Shown here: one piece after another, positions 35,489 through 44,620 of the stretch
How the letters are laid out: the number at the start of each line of letters is the position of its first letter
Numbering within the stretch: position 1 is the first letter of the stretch
Source: Parendozoicomonas haliclonae
GTDB lineage: Bacteria > Pseudomonadota > Gammaproteobacteria > Pseudomonadales > Endozoicomonadaceae
Assembly (NCBI RefSeq): GCF_900174585.1
Contig: NZ_FWPT01000011.1
Coordinates: 124,001-188,000, forward strand
DNA: 64,000 nucleotides
Direction of reading: 5' to 3'
Position numbers and translations under genes: made by a program
Notes under the pieces: model-generated
What the model saw: the letters and a program-made list of their open reading frames with translations, nothing else
What the model was told of the DNA's origin: nothing
Databases searched by the model: none

Positions 35489-36574
35489 ATGAGTTATCTG
35501 AGCATCAGTCATCTGCAAAAATCCTTTAATGATCTTCTGGCGCTGAACGATATCTCGCTGGAGATAGAGAAAGGAGAATTTATCTGTTTTCTCGGCCCCT
35601 CGGGCTGTGGAAAAACGACACTGCTCAGAACCATCTGCGGTCTGGAATCACAGGACAGCGGCTCAATTATTCAAGACTCGGTGGATATCTCCCGCCTGTC
35701 AGCAGAGAAGCGTGACTTCGGCATTGTTTTTCAATCCTATGCTCTCTTTCCCAACCTCAGCGTTTTCGACAATATCGCCTTTGGTCTTGTAAACCAGCGT
35801 CGTCCGAAGCAGGAAATTACCGACAAGGTTAACGAACTGCTAAGCCTGACCGGGCTTCAGGAGCACGCACAAAAGTACCCTTCACAATTATCCGGTGGTC
35901 AGCAACAACGTGTGGCTCTTTGTCGTGCTTTGGCAATGGAACCGGGGCTCTTATTACTGGATGAACCACTCTCGGCTCTTGATGCCAAGATACGAGAGCA
36001 TCTGCGCCGGGAAATCTGCCGCATCCATCGAAAGCTTGGCCTGACCACAATCATGGTGACCCACGATCAAACCGAAGCCATGACCATGGCCGATCGGATC
36101 GTAGTCATGAATGCTGGACGTATTGAGCACGTTGGAACACCGGAAGAAATCTATCTGCAGCCAGCCAGTGCCTTTGTTGCCGACTTTATTGGTACATCCA
36201 ATACGCTCTATGGTGAGATAAAAGACACTTCACTTTTACTGCCGGGGTGGACGGCTCCTGTTGCATTAGTGGAAAAGAGAACAGGCGGCGAAACAACCAT
36301 TCTTATTCGCCCAGAACATCTGACTCTGCACAACGAGCAGCCATCAGGACCGCATGCGCAGGGAACTATTTCCGATATCGAGTTTCTGGGCTCACAGCTT
36401 TCAGTCGAATTAAAGCTTGATGACCACCAGACTCAATCCAATAAAGCTCTGAAGGCCACATTATCCCTTCAGGATGCCCATCACCTGACACTGACCCGCA
36501 ATTGCCCGGTTTGGATTTCCGTACAACCGAACAATGTTTGCCTGCTGGCAGAACAGGAAGCCAGTGCCGCATGA
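35489..36574 (+). CDS. phnT: 2-aminoethylphosphonate ABC transporter ATP-binding protein
   Basis: A 361-residue ABC ATPase: Walker A GPSGCGKT (36-43), Q-loop VFQSYALFPN, signature LSGGQQQR, Walker B LLLLDEPLSALD and switch HD in VTHDQTEA. The C-terminal ~120 residues form a TOBE-like regulatory domain. It powers AEP uptake with PhnS and PhnU. The phnT stop and phnU start overlap as ATGA at 36571-36574. Confidence 0.9.
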   Translation: MSYLSISHLQKSFNDLLALNDISLEIEKGEFICFLGPSGCGKTTLLRTICGLESQDSGSIIQDSVDISRLSAEKRDFGIVFQSYALFPNLSVFDNIAFGLVNQRRPKQEITDKVNELLSLTGLQEHAQKYPSQLSGGQQQRVALCRALAMEPGLLLLDEPLSALDAKIREHLRREICRIHRKLGLTTIMVTHDQTEAMTMADRIVVMNAGRIEHVGTPEEIYLQPASAFVADFIGTSNTLYGEIKDTSLLLPGWTAPVALVEKRTGGETTILIRPEHLTLHNEQPSGPHAQGTISDIEFLGSQLSVELKLDDHQTQSNKALKATLSLQDAHHLTLTRNCPVWISVQPNNVCLLAEQEASAA

Positions 36575-38256
36575 ATGTCTTACTAAAACAAAATCCACTG
36601 ACCCGGCTTTCATTCTCAGGTCAGGGTGCCGGCATTGTTCTCTCCATTATTGGCATGTTGGTTTTTCTGGTTCTGCCAGTTTGGTCACTGCTCTCACGCA
36701 GTGTGGAAAATAAAGACGGTGAGTTTATCGGCCTCGCCAACTTCGCTTACTATTTTCAAACACCCGCTTTGCTGGAGTCTGCCTGGAACTCGCTAATTAT
36801 TGCTGCTGCCTGCACCCTATTGGTGACATCCAGCGCTTTTCTCTATGCCTATGCCCTGAATCGCACCAGCATGCCAGGCAAATCGGTTTTTCGACTGCTC
36901 GCCCAACTTCCGATGCTTGCTCCATCCATGATGCCAGCCATCGGCCTTATCTATTTGTTTGGTAATCAGGGTGTGATCAAAGAGTGGTTTCCGGCAGATT
37001 CGGTTTATGGCGCTGGCGGCATTATTGTTGGGCTAAGCCTTTGGTGTTTTCCCCACGCCCTGATCATTATCAACACAGCACTCTCCCTTTCCGACAAGCG
37101 CCTCCATGAAGCGGCCAGAGTTATGGGAACACCCGCCTGGCGCCGTTTTCTAACCGTGACTCTTCCTGCCGCCCGCTACGGTCTGATCAGTGCTGCTCTG
37201 GTTGTATTCACTCTGGTGCTTGCCGACTTTGGTGTACCCAAAGTCATTGGCGGGCAGTTTGATGTACTGGCAACCGATATTTACAAGCGGGTGGTCGGGC
37301 AACAAAACTTCCAGATGGGCGCGGTTGTGGGGGTTCTCTTGTTATTGCCTTCGCTGCTGGCCTTTGGTCTCGACAGATTTTTCCAGCGCAAACAGCAGGA
37401 GTCCTTCAGCACCAGTGCGGTTCCCTACAAGCCAGAAGCAAACACCACGAAAGACACGCTGGCTCTGATTTATTGTTCGGTGGTGGCAATCGGGCTTATG
37501 ACCGTAATCGGTATGGCGATCTACGCTTCGTTTGTGACCTTCTGGCCTTACAACCTGTCATTTACGCTGGCCAATTACGACTTCGATATGATGGATGGTG
37601 GCGGCTGGGATGCCTGGTTCAATTCTATTGAGATGGCCTTCCTGACTGCGCTGATTGGAAGCCTCTGTATTTTTCTCGTGGCCTGGCTAAATGAGAAAAC
37701 CAAAGGTTTAAAGCAATCACGGAACCTGCTTCATCTGCTGGCATTTATGCCTCTGGCAGTTCCTGGTTTAGTACTTGGCCTGGGTTATATTTTCTTCTTT
37801 AATCACCCAGACAATCCCCTGCATTGGATATACGGCACCATGACGATTCTGGTGCTTTCAACCATTGCCCACTACTTCACTGTACCTTATCTCACAGCGA
37901 CAACAGCGCTTAAACAAATTCCCAACGAATTCAGTGCAGTTGCGGATTCGCTAAAGGTTTCTCAGGCGCAATTGTTCCGCAGGGTGACTTTGCCTTTGTC
38001 CCTACCGGCTTTGCTGGATATTTCTGTTTATCTGTTTCTGGCAGCCATCACTACAGTTTCAGCTGTCGTGTTTCTGTACTCAACAGATACAACTCTGGCA
38101 GCAGTAGCAATTTTAAATATGGATGAGGCGGGAGATACCAGCCCGGCAGCCGCTATGGCAACTGTCGTATTTGTATCGGCTACGGTGGTAAGGCTAATTC
38201 ACAGTGGCTTAACTGCCAGCCTACGTAAGCACAGTCAGGCGTGGCAGTTAAAATAG
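36571..38256 (+). CDS. phnU: 2-aminoethylphosphonate ABC transporter permease (fused double permease)
   Basis: A 561-residue protein with about 12 membrane helices arranged as two permease halves. EAA-type loops are visible in each: HEAARVMGTPAWRRFLTVTLP in the first (shown as EAARVMGTPAWRRF) and SAVADSLKVSQAQLFRRVTLP in the second. The fusion of two permease domains is typical of FbpB/ThiP-like systems and of AEP permeases of this type. The start at 36571 follows from the ATGA overlap with phnT. Last gene of the transport operon, convergent with rph 6 bp away. Confidence 0.89.
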   Translation: MNVLLKQNPLTRLSFSGQGAGIVLSIIGMLVFLVLPVWSLLSRSVENKDGEFIGLANFAYYFQTPALLESAWNSLIIAAACTLLVTSSAFLYAYALNRTSMPGKSVFRLLAQLPMLAPSMMPAIGLIYLFGNQGVIKEWFPADSVYGAGGIIVGLSLWCFPHALIIINTALSLSDKRLHEAARVMGTPAWRRFLTVTLPAARYGLISAALVVFTLVLADFGVPKVIGGQFDVLATDIYKRVVGQQNFQMGAVVGVLLLLPSLLAFGLDRFFQRKQQESFSTSAVPYKPEANTTKDTLALIYCSVVAIGLMTVIGMAIYASFVTFWPYNLSFTLANYDFDMMDGGGWDAWFNSIEMAFLTALIGSLCIFLVAWLNEKTKGLKQSRNLLHLLAFMPLAVPGLVLGLGYIFFFNHPDNPLHWIYGTMTILVLSTIAHYFTVPYLTATTALKQIPNEFSAVADSLKVSQAQLFRRVTLPLSLPALLDISVYLFLAAITTVSAVVFLYSTDTTLAAVAILNMDEAGDTSPAAAMATVVFVSATVVRLIHSGLTASLRKHSQAWQLK

Positions 38257-38262
38257 AAAAGC

Positions 38263-38982
38263 TTACGGCTGTTCGAGAGCCTTGCGCTGTAGATCCAGCA
38301 GATCATTCACGCCTTTGCGGGCCAGCTCCAGCATGGCATCCATCTCTTCCTTATCGAACGGTGCCGCTTCGGCGGTGCCCTGAATTTCGATAAAGCCGCC
38401 TTTCTCCGTCATCACAACGTTCATGTCGGTTTCGGCGTTGGAATCTTCCGCGTAGTCGAGATCCAGAACCGGGTTGCCGTTGTAGATACCCACGGAAACA
38501 GAAGCAATCAGCTGAACCAGTGGATCATTGCGGATGATCTTGTTGCGCTGCATATGACGCAGGCAATCAACCAGAGCGACAGTTGCGCCGGTAATGGAAG
38601 CGGTGCGGGTGCCGCCATCAGCCTGGATAACATCACAGTCGATAGTGATGGAGTTATCACCCAGCTGTTTCAGATCAACAGCAGCACGCAGAGAGCGACC
38701 GATAAGACGCTGAATTTCCAGAGTACGACCGCCCTGCTTGCCACGGGAGGCTTCACGCTGGTTACGCTCACCGGTCGCGCGCGGCAGCATCCCGTATTCT
38801 GCGGTTATCCAGCCCTGACCAGTACCTTTCAGCCAGCGTGGAACATTGCGCTCAAGACTGGCCGTACAAAGTACTTTCGTGTCGCCAAACTCGACCAGCA
38901 CGGAGCCTTCCGCATGCTTGGTGTAATGGCGGGTAATTTTTACTTCCCGCAGTTCATCTGCAGCACGACCACTTGGACGCAT
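38263..38982 (-). CDS. rph: Ribonuclease PH
   Basis: A 239-residue phosphorolytic 3'-5' exoribonuclease that trims tRNA 3' ends. It starts [20 protein letters not shown] and contains [21 protein letters not shown]-type ([11 protein letters not shown]) and [18 protein letters not shown] motifs. GAGGTG lies just before ATG 38982, favouring it over 38994. It is divergent from yicC, the usual gammaproteobacterial pairing. Confidence 0.95.
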   Translation of the reverse strand: MRPSGRAADELREVKITRHYTKHAEGSVLVEFGDTKVLCTASLERNVPRWLKGTGQGWITAEYGMLPRATGERNQREASRGKQGGRTLEIQRLIGRSLRAAVDLKQLGDNSITIDCDVIQADGGTRTASITGATVALVDCLRHMQRNKIIRNDPLVQLIASVSVGIYNGNPVLDLDYAEDSNAETDMNVVMTEKGGFIEIQGTAEAAPFDKEEMDAMLELARKGVNDLLDLQRKALEQP

Positions 38983-39176
38983 AGCACACCTCATAATTGA
39001 ATATGCAGCGATTATAACGCTAAACCCTTGGGGTGTGTCCTCAATTACTGCCGAGGTTTTCTGATGACTCAGGCCAAAGTCTATGCACTTTCCTCAACAT
39101 TTATAACCGAGAAACCTTACAATGGTTGGATTCACAATTTTTAACCCTGTTTATTCACTATTGTTAGTAGCCAAAC

Positions 39177-40040
39177 ATGACAGCAAGCATGACCTCTTTT
39201 GCCAGGGTGGAGTCCAGCCAGGACTGGGGCACTCTGGTTTGGGAAATCCGCACGGTTAACCACCGCTATCTGGAACCGCATTTCCGTCTGCCTGACAATA
39301 TGCGGGAAATCGAACCCCGCCTGCGCGACCTCCTGCGCAAAAACCTGAGCCGTGGCAAGGTGGAATGCAGCCTGAAAATCACCCGCAGTGAAGGCAACTC
39401 CCAGATCAATCTTAACCAGGCTCTGCTGCATGAGCTGAATGGTGCTCTGGAAGCGATTGGCGAGATTGTTTCCAAAGCTAAACGTGCCGATGCACTCGAT
39501 ATCCTGCGCTGGCCCGGTGTTCTGGAACAGGCAGAAACCGATATCGGCCTGATCCATAACGATGCTGTTGATGCTTTTGAGAATGCACTGAAGCAGGTTC
39601 AAGAATCCCGTGAGCGCGAAGGTGCAGAACTGAAGCAGTTTATTGTTCAACGTCTGGAAGGTATTGGAAAAGAGACGGCTGTCGTCCGGAAGTTTATGCC
39701 GGACCTGCTTAAAGCTCAGCGCGAGAAGATCACTCAACGTCTTAGCGATGCCAAGGTTGAGATTGACCAGAACCGTCTGGAACAGGAGTTGGTATTCCTG
39801 GCTCAGAAAGCTGATGTGGAAGAAGAGCTGGATCGTCTGGAAACCCATATTAATGAAGTAACCCGGGTTCTGAATACCAAGGGTGCTGTTGGTCGTCGGT
39901 TGGATTTCCTGATGCAGGAACTGAATCGTGAAGCAAATACGCTGGGCTCAAAGGCTGTGGGGGTGGAAGTGACTCAGAGTGCTGTGAATCTTAAGGTTCT
40001 GATTGAGCAGATGCGCGAGCAGGTTCAGAACATAGAATAA
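39177..40040 (+). CDS. yicC: YicC family endoribonuclease
   Basis: A 287-residue protein with the YicC N-terminal block (MTSFARVE, WEIRTVNHRYLEPHFRLPD, RGKVECSLKI) and the DUF1732 C-terminal block (EELDRLETHINEV, GRRLDFLMQELNREANTLGSKA). YicC proteins are hexameric metal-dependent endoribonucleases acting on structured RNA or small RNAs. Divergent rph next door supports an RNA-processing context. It is followed by paired REP elements and a terminator. Confidence 0.93.
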   Translation: MTASMTSFARVESSQDWGTLVWEIRTVNHRYLEPHFRLPDNMREIEPRLRDLLRKNLSRGKVECSLKITRSEGNSQINLNQALLHELNGALEAIGEIVSKAKRADALDILRWPGVLEQAETDIGLIHNDAVDAFENALKQVQESREREGAELKQFIVQRLEGIGKETAVVRKFMPDLLKAQREKITQRLSDAKVEIDQNRLEQELVFLAQKADVEEELDRLETHINEVTRVLNTKGAVGRRLDFLMQELNREANTLGSKAVGVEVTQSAVNLKVLIEQMREQVQNIE

Positions 40041-40071
40041 GCGACGACTTCGTTATTATGACTCTGACTCG

Positions 40072-40136
40072 CTCCCACGCTCCAGCGTGGGAGTGCAGAC
40101 GCTAAAACACAAAGATTCCCACGCAGAGCGTGGGAA
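40072..40136. repeat. Pair of REP-type palindromes, copies 2 and 3
   Basis: Copy 2 has arms CTCCCACGCT (40072-40081) and AGCGTGGGAG (40084-40093). Copy 3 has arms TTCCCACGC (40116-40124) and GCGTGGGAA (40128-40136). Both share the core CCCACGC/GCGTGGG of the copy at 25577-25603 and lie 22 bp apart, like a small BIME, after the yicC stop. Confidence 0.85.
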
Positions 40137-40146
40137 CCAGATAATT

Positions 40147-40171
40147 ATCCCCGCAACTCGCGGGGATTTTT
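40147..40171 (+). terminator. Intrinsic terminator downstream of yicC and the REP pair
   Basis: An 8-bp inverted repeat (ATCCCCGC / GCGGGGAT) with a 5-nt loop, followed by TTTTT when the stem T is counted. Good rho-independent form. Confidence 0.8.
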
Positions 40172-40344
40172 GCATGGGCTGAAGCTTCACTGCTAACCAA
40201 GAACAAAAGCGTCAATCGGTGACAAACCTATCAATGTCCTTTTTCGTCATAAGTGTTACCTTTTTACACACCCACTGCCTTGTATTTATCACGCTACCGG
40301 CACCAAGAAAGGATTAATAGCGACTTTCTGTCTTTTATAAAAGT

Positions 40345-40360
40345 TGGCACGATCGTAGCT
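40345..40360 (+). promoter_or_regulatory. Sigma54 promoter candidate for pilA
   Basis: TGGCAC-N5-TAGCT carries GG and GC exactly 10 bp apart, one mismatch from TTGC at the -12 element. It predicts a leader of about 125 nt before ATG 40499. Type IV pilin genes of Pseudomonas are RpoN-dependent, which makes this plausible. Confidence 0.6.
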
Positions 40361-40498
40361 AGGTATATATCGAGACGACAGTAGCAACCTTTCGACAGGC
40401 TCTACTGATGAGTTTTGGATCTGGTTGAGATCACTTTGGCGCATTACGCTGGGAGACTTAAACCAGGCAAATAAAGAAAACCTTTAGGGGATATGATA

Positions 40499-40891
40499 AT
40501 GAAAAAACAGGGTGGTTTTACTCTGATTGAATTGATGATCGTAGTAGCGATCATCGGTATTTTGGCTGCTGTGGCTATTCCTCAGTATCAACAATATACA
40601 GCTAAGGCTAAGTTTAATGCTGCTTTGGCTGAACTGTCACCTTACAAAACACAATTTGAAATTGTAGTTAACGAAGGGGGCTCAATAGCCTCTGCTGGGG
40701 CTCTGGGAATGCCTGCATCTGCCACTCAGAATTGTACTCTTGGTGCCACGAACTCAACTATAACTTGCGCCATTGTTAATGCTCCTCCTACTGCGTCAGG
40801 CACTATCACTTTGACAAGAGACGCAACTAATGGAACATGGTCATGCGATGCTGGTAGTATTGATGCTGCTGTAAAGAAGGCTTGCGAATAA
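40499..40891 (+). CDS. pilA: Type IVa major pilin
   Basis: A 130-residue prepilin. The class III leader is six residues, MKKQGG, then [20 protein letters not shown] with Phe at +1 and Glu at +5 as needed for prepilin peptidase and assembly. The globular part has two cysteine pairs, NC...TC near 75-95 and WSCDAG...KKACE at the C-terminus; the latter is the D-loop disulfide. ATG 40499 is chosen over 40493 because AGGGG (40486-40490) is 8 nt before it. Ser/Thr-rich stretches before the D-loop could be O-glycosylated by the neighbouring ligase. A sigma54-like promoter lies upstream. Confidence 0.92.
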   Translation: MKKQGGFTLIELMIVVAIIGILAAVAIPQYQQYTAKAKFNAALAELSPYKTQFEIVVNEGGSIASAGALGMPASATQNCTLGATNSTITCAIVNAPPTASGTITLTRDATNGTWSCDAGSIDAAVKKACE

Positions 40892-40905
40892 CTTAAATGC
40901 ATACT

Positions 40906-40936
40906 GTAGAAAGAGAGGCCCTGCCTCTCTTTCTAC
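40906..40936 (+). terminator. Hairpin between pilA and the glycosyl ligase gene
   Basis: Perfect 14-bp inverted repeat (GTAGAAAGAGAGGC / GCCTCTCTTTCTAC) with a 3-nt loop, 14 bp after the pilA stop and 15 bp before the next start. No U-run follows, so it probably acts as an attenuator that sets pilin far above the ligase. Confidence 0.65.
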
Positions 40937-40951
40937 CAAGTAGTTTTGGCA

Positions 40952-42712
40952 ATGAAAAATACTCAAAAATTATCTTTCATATATATTTTTTTATTATCGA
41001 CCCTTCCCTTCTTATCGTTCTATCATTACGCCCCAAAATCTGATGCATCTATAAACATCATCACAATATTTATTTCATCAATAATTATTCTTCCACATCT
41101 CTTATTTATTCAAAAAATAAAAATTTCGTACTGTTATCTATTCATATTTATATTTATAGCAATCGCTCTTATCTGCACAAAAACAGTAGAATATCCAGGT
41201 GATAGAATAGCTGGCGTTACCGCACTACTTTTATCATGCCTTGTCGGAATACTTATTACTGACAATAAAAAAGACTATATTTTAAGCGCATTAGCATTTG
41301 GCTTACTAGTTGGCGCATTATTACAATGTGTTATTGGCTACCTTCAAATTTCCGGAATCGCATCCGCACACCACCTGCCATTTATTGTATATAACCCATC
41401 AGATCAGACGGCATTAATGGGCAACATTGGGCAGAGAAACAACCTTGGCAATTATCTTTCTCTTGCATTTGTATCACTATGTTGGATTTTTGCACATAGC
41501 AAGCTACCCAAATTGCTCTCATATATTTTTTTGGCTTTCATTTGTCTTTTCCTTTCCTGGACAGCATCACGGACAGTGATCATATATTCTCTTGGGTTGA
41601 TGATTCTCTCCTGGGTATATTATATTTTATCTGGTCGCGAAAAAAATATCGGAAGAATGGTTTCCTTTATGGCTCTAGGTGTATTACTTATAGCTTTTTT
41701 TCAATCCTACAATGACTTAGTAAACAGTTTCTTCCAAACCTTAGGAATCCCTATCAATCAGGGGAGTGGTGTAGAGCGCTTCACCAGTTCAGGGTTTGGT
41801 ACGCGCCGTATTATAGAATGGCAAAAAGCTTGGCATATATTTACCGAGAACCCTTGGTTTGGGGTAGGTTATGGCGGTTATGCAGCGCAGTCTGTAGCAT
41901 TAGAAGCAGAGTATGGTAAAGAATGGGTTATTAACGCCTTATTTGTTCATTGCCACAATTTCGTTTTACAGCTGCTAGCTGAATTTGGGCTAATCGGAGC
42001 TTTTCTATCTTTAGCAACTATTTTACTTGCATTTTTTCCATGGTTTAAAAGAGAAAACATCAATACTAATGGCCTCTTGATCCTTAGTATGTCTATGGTC
42101 ATTTTGGTGCACAGTCAGCTAGAATACCCTCTATGGTATGCATCATTCCTTTTTATTTTCTCCATACTTATAGGCCTTTCACCTACAAGTAAAATCACTA
42201 TCAACTTTCGACCTGCTTATCGCTATATAATTAGCGCCTTTATTATTGTTATATTATGGCAAACAACAACAAGCGCTATTAGCTACATGGATTGGGCAAG
42301 ATGGGTTCAACCCTCAGGTATTGCTAAGGAAGACAAACATCGTATCAATGAGCTTCTAGAAGACAGCTTAAACCCTTTATGGAGCTATGAAACACATCTT
42401 ATTTTGACTAATTATTTTTCCATGACTAACGAGCAAGTTGACTTAAAACTGCCAATTTTAGAACGCCAAGCTGCTTACAGGCCTTTTGCAGAAACACTGG
42501 TTAAACTTGCAATCATCAGGGCCTACAACAACGATTTGCCTGGGGCTTTAGACGCCCTACAACTCGCTATAGACTCCTACCCAAAAACCGTAAGCAACAT
42601 ATCTTTTGTTATCTATGCTGCAGAAGGAACAGAAATTGACCTTCTGAAAGAGAAACTGAAGACAGCGGGCATTGAAAACCCTATTAGAAAGATCAAAACA
42701 ACTGATCGGTAG
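40952..42712 (+). CDS. PglL/TfpO-type O-oligosaccharyltransferase (Wzy_C family)
   Basis: A 586-residue membrane protein with about 11-12 helices. The large periplasmic loop contains GFGTRRIIEWQKAWHIFTENPWFGVGYGGYA (in parts), then HCHNFVLQLLAEFGLIG, the HxHN-type motif of PglL/O-antigen ligases. A C-terminal ~150-residue soluble part (Wzy_C_2-like) resembles TPR sequence. Such enzymes transfer a lipid-linked glycan to pilin, and location right after pilA is the TfpO (PilO) arrangement of P. aeruginosa. The gene is visibly richer in A/T, with more A/T-ending codons than its neighbours, which suggests horizontal transfer. ATG 40952 is preferred over the TTG at 40946. Confidence 0.83.
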   Translation: MKNTQKLSFIYIFLLSTLPFLSFYHYAPKSDASINIITIFISSIIILPHLLFIQKIKISYCYLFIFIFIAIALICTKTVEYPGDRIAGVTALLLSCLVGILITDNKKDYILSALAFGLLVGALLQCVIGYLQISGIASAHHLPFIVYNPSDQTALMGNIGQRNNLGNYLSLAFVSLCWIFAHSKLPKLLSYIFLAFICLFLSWTASRTVIIYSLGLMILSWVYYILSGREKNIGRMVSFMALGVLLIAFFQSYNDLVNSFFQTLGIPINQGSGVERFTSSGFGTRRIIEWQKAWHIFTENPWFGVGYGGYAAQSVALEAEYGKEWVINALFVHCHNFVLQLLAEFGLIGAFLSLATILLAFFPWFKRENINTNGLLILSMSMVILVHSQLEYPLWYASFLFIFSILIGLSPTSKITINFRPAYRYIISAFIIVILWQTTTSAISYMDWARWVQPSGIAKEDKHRINELLEDSLNPLWSYETHLILTNYFSMTNEQVDLKLPILERQAAYRPFAETLVKLAIIRAYNNDLPGALDALQLAIDSYPKTVSNISFVIYAAEGTEIDLLKEKLKTAGIENPIRKIKTTDR

Positions 42713-42719
42713 GAGAAAA

Positions 42720-42747
42720 CAGGTCAGAGTCATTTGTCTCTGACCTG
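42720..42747 (+). terminator. Terminator after the glycosyl ligase gene
   Basis: Perfect 10-bp inverted repeat (CAGGTCAGAG / CTCTGACCTG) with an 8-nt loop, 7 bp after the stop codon and followed by ATATTTTC. Confidence 0.7.
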
Positions 42748-43457
42748 ATATTTTCATAATAAAGGCGGTTTTTACCGGCTTTATTTACTCCACTTCAATT
42801 TCATCTCCCCCCTCTATTGGTCACCCTCTTCATCCGTGTTAATCTTTCGGTCCAAAGACGCCTCCATACTTTCCCGGAATTTTAATTACCCCGCAAACGG
42901 GTGTCTGACTGGTTTCATCTATCTATTTTGTTATTTCTAGTGCAAGCCTACTGGCAAAAAGCGCTTGATGAAGTTGCTACCTATCGTTCAGTTCACGAGC
43001 CAACCAGATTATGCAGGGAACTCAAACTATTATGCGAGATGCCTAAACTGGATCGATGGCTGCTCCATCTATACTGCTCAGGCCTATTCACCATTCCCAC
43101 CCGTACAGGGTTATTCCAATAACATGCCAACAGGTAACCATCAGCACCCTCCTGACACCTACTCTCCTACAAAGTGCCTGTAAGTTGGTACTGAGCATTG
43201 ATATAGCCGACAGAGCACCGCCCCAAGTGCTGCATATATTGAAATAGTTTCTATGATCGGAGGTGTTGCCGATGTTTGGTCATTAACACGTAGTACACAG
43301 GAGTTTCAGGCGAGTATAGACACGGTAGTCTCAGCACACTTATGCTCCTTTATTCTTCTTGTGAAAGCGCAGCAGTGTGGTTGAGCCAATCAAAATGACT
43401 CAGCCACAATTTCAATTTATGATCGCAGCATAAATAACAACACCAATAACAAATTAC
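42748..43457. other. Gene-poor stretch, possibly decayed DNA
   Basis: About 710 bp in which I cannot support a gene. Short frames on the plus strand (42901-43122 and 42965-43183) overlap in two registers, have no clear ribosome binding site and no recognisable family. One reads PDYAGNSNYYARCLNWIDGCSIYTAQ, the other runs KALDEVATYRSVHEP, which could be pieces of a frameshifted gene. No RNA gene or repeat was recognised. It separates the pilin glycosylation pair from the next exported protein. Confidence 0.4.
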
Positions 43458-44579
43458 ATGCCGTACAAAGCCAGTCTTTTTTTACTGTCAGTCTCACTCC
43501 TTACCAGCAGCCTTAGTAGCGCCTATCTCCCTCTGGATATTGAGGAAGCACGCTACCAAAAGGCCAATATTGAAATTTCCTCTGTTAACCAATTCCAGCC
43601 AACATTGGAAAAAACCTTTTCCCTGCAAGCACAGGCAGGTAATACCCTTTGGCAGCAATCCGTTCAAACTGTACAGAATGAGATATTCGATGACCGCCCT
43701 CTCTACTGGTCCCGCTTGACACAAAGGTCATTACTCAAAATTGTTAAACAACACCCCCCACTCTCTGATCAGGATCGCCACAGCGCTATTAACGCATTCG
43801 CGAAATCCTCTCGCGGCATAACCGACATCACCTACCGCCAAGACACCGATATCAAAATCCTGATCACAGGCTTCGATCCCTTCTTCCTTGATCACGATAT
43901 CACCCAAAGCAATCCATCTGGCCTTGCCGCTCTTTTCCTCGACGGTTTCACCTTTAACGTCGGCAACAAAAAAGTCCAAATCGAGTCAGTAGTAATCCCC
44001 GTCCGTTTTGCAGATTTTGATGAAGGCTTAATCGAGTCCATTCTCACCCCAGTCTTTCGTGATAATCAGGCGGATATGGTCTTTACCATCAGTATGGGGC
44101 GGGATGATTTTGATCTTGAACGCTTTCCCGGCCTTAACCGCAGCGCTGAAGCTCCCGACAATCTCAACGTATATACCGGAGCAACCAGAGAGAAACCTCT
44201 GCCACCAAAGCTCAATGATAAAAATCTTGAAGGCCTTGAGTTTGTTGAGTTCACTTTGCCGGTAGCAGCCATGCAAAGCGTGAAAGGCCCCTGGAAGGTT
44301 AACGACAATAGAAAGGTACGTACTCTTGCCTCTGGTGAGATTGAAGCGAAATCCCTCGAAGAGTTAAACGGCGAGGTGTCTGTATCCGGTTCTGGCGGAG
44401 GTTATCTCTCTAACGAAATATCTTATCGCTCCATTCGCTTGATGAATGAGTACAAGAGGCAGATCCCCAATGGTCATATTCATACCCCACGGGTTGAAGG
44501 GTATGATGAAGAGACTGAGCGCAAGATTGTTATGCAGATCAGGGATATGATCATTGCGGCAGCGGGCGCTGCTCAATAG
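43458..44579 (+). CDS. Exported pyroglutamyl-peptidase-like (C15 family) protein with Ser in place of catalytic Cys
   Basis: A 373-residue protein with a Sec signal (residues ~5-22, ending LSSA). The C-terminal ~240 residues follow the pyrrolidone-carboxyl peptidase I pattern: ILITGFDPFF with NPSG, VVIPVRFADFDEG, FTISMGRDDFDLERF, then GGGYLSNEISYRS and NGHIHTPR. In active C15 enzymes the third motif reads GxYxCN; here Ser318 occupies the Cys position. The His (His342) and the acidic motif appear kept. Cytosolic C15 enzymes are ~215 residues, so this one has an extra ~130-residue N-terminal part and is exported, both unusual. It may be a serine variant or a binding protein. Confidence 0.7.
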   Translation: MPYKASLFLLSVSLLTSSLSSAYLPLDIEEARYQKANIEISSVNQFQPTLEKTFSLQAQAGNTLWQQSVQTVQNEIFDDRPLYWSRLTQRSLLKIVKQHPPLSDQDRHSAINAFAKSSRGITDITYRQDTDIKILITGFDPFFLDHDITQSNPSGLAALFLDGFTFNVGNKKVQIESVVIPVRFADFDEGLIESILTPVFRDNQADMVFTISMGRDDFDLERFPGLNRSAEAPDNLNVYTGATREKPLPPKLNDKNLEGLEFVEFTLPVAAMQSVKGPWKVNDNRKVRTLASGEIEAKSLEELNGEVSVSGSGGGYLSNEISYRSIRLMNEYKRQIPNGHIHTPRVEGYDEETERKIVMQIRDMIIAAAGAAQ

Positions 44580-44620
44580 CCAGAATTCAAAAATAAGAAT
44601 ATGAGTACCGGAGAGTCGCC

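Noticed and set aside
42901-43183. Short plus-strand frames in two registers after the glycosyl ligase
   Set aside because: No ribosome binding site or family resemblance; overlapping registers suggest chance or debris.
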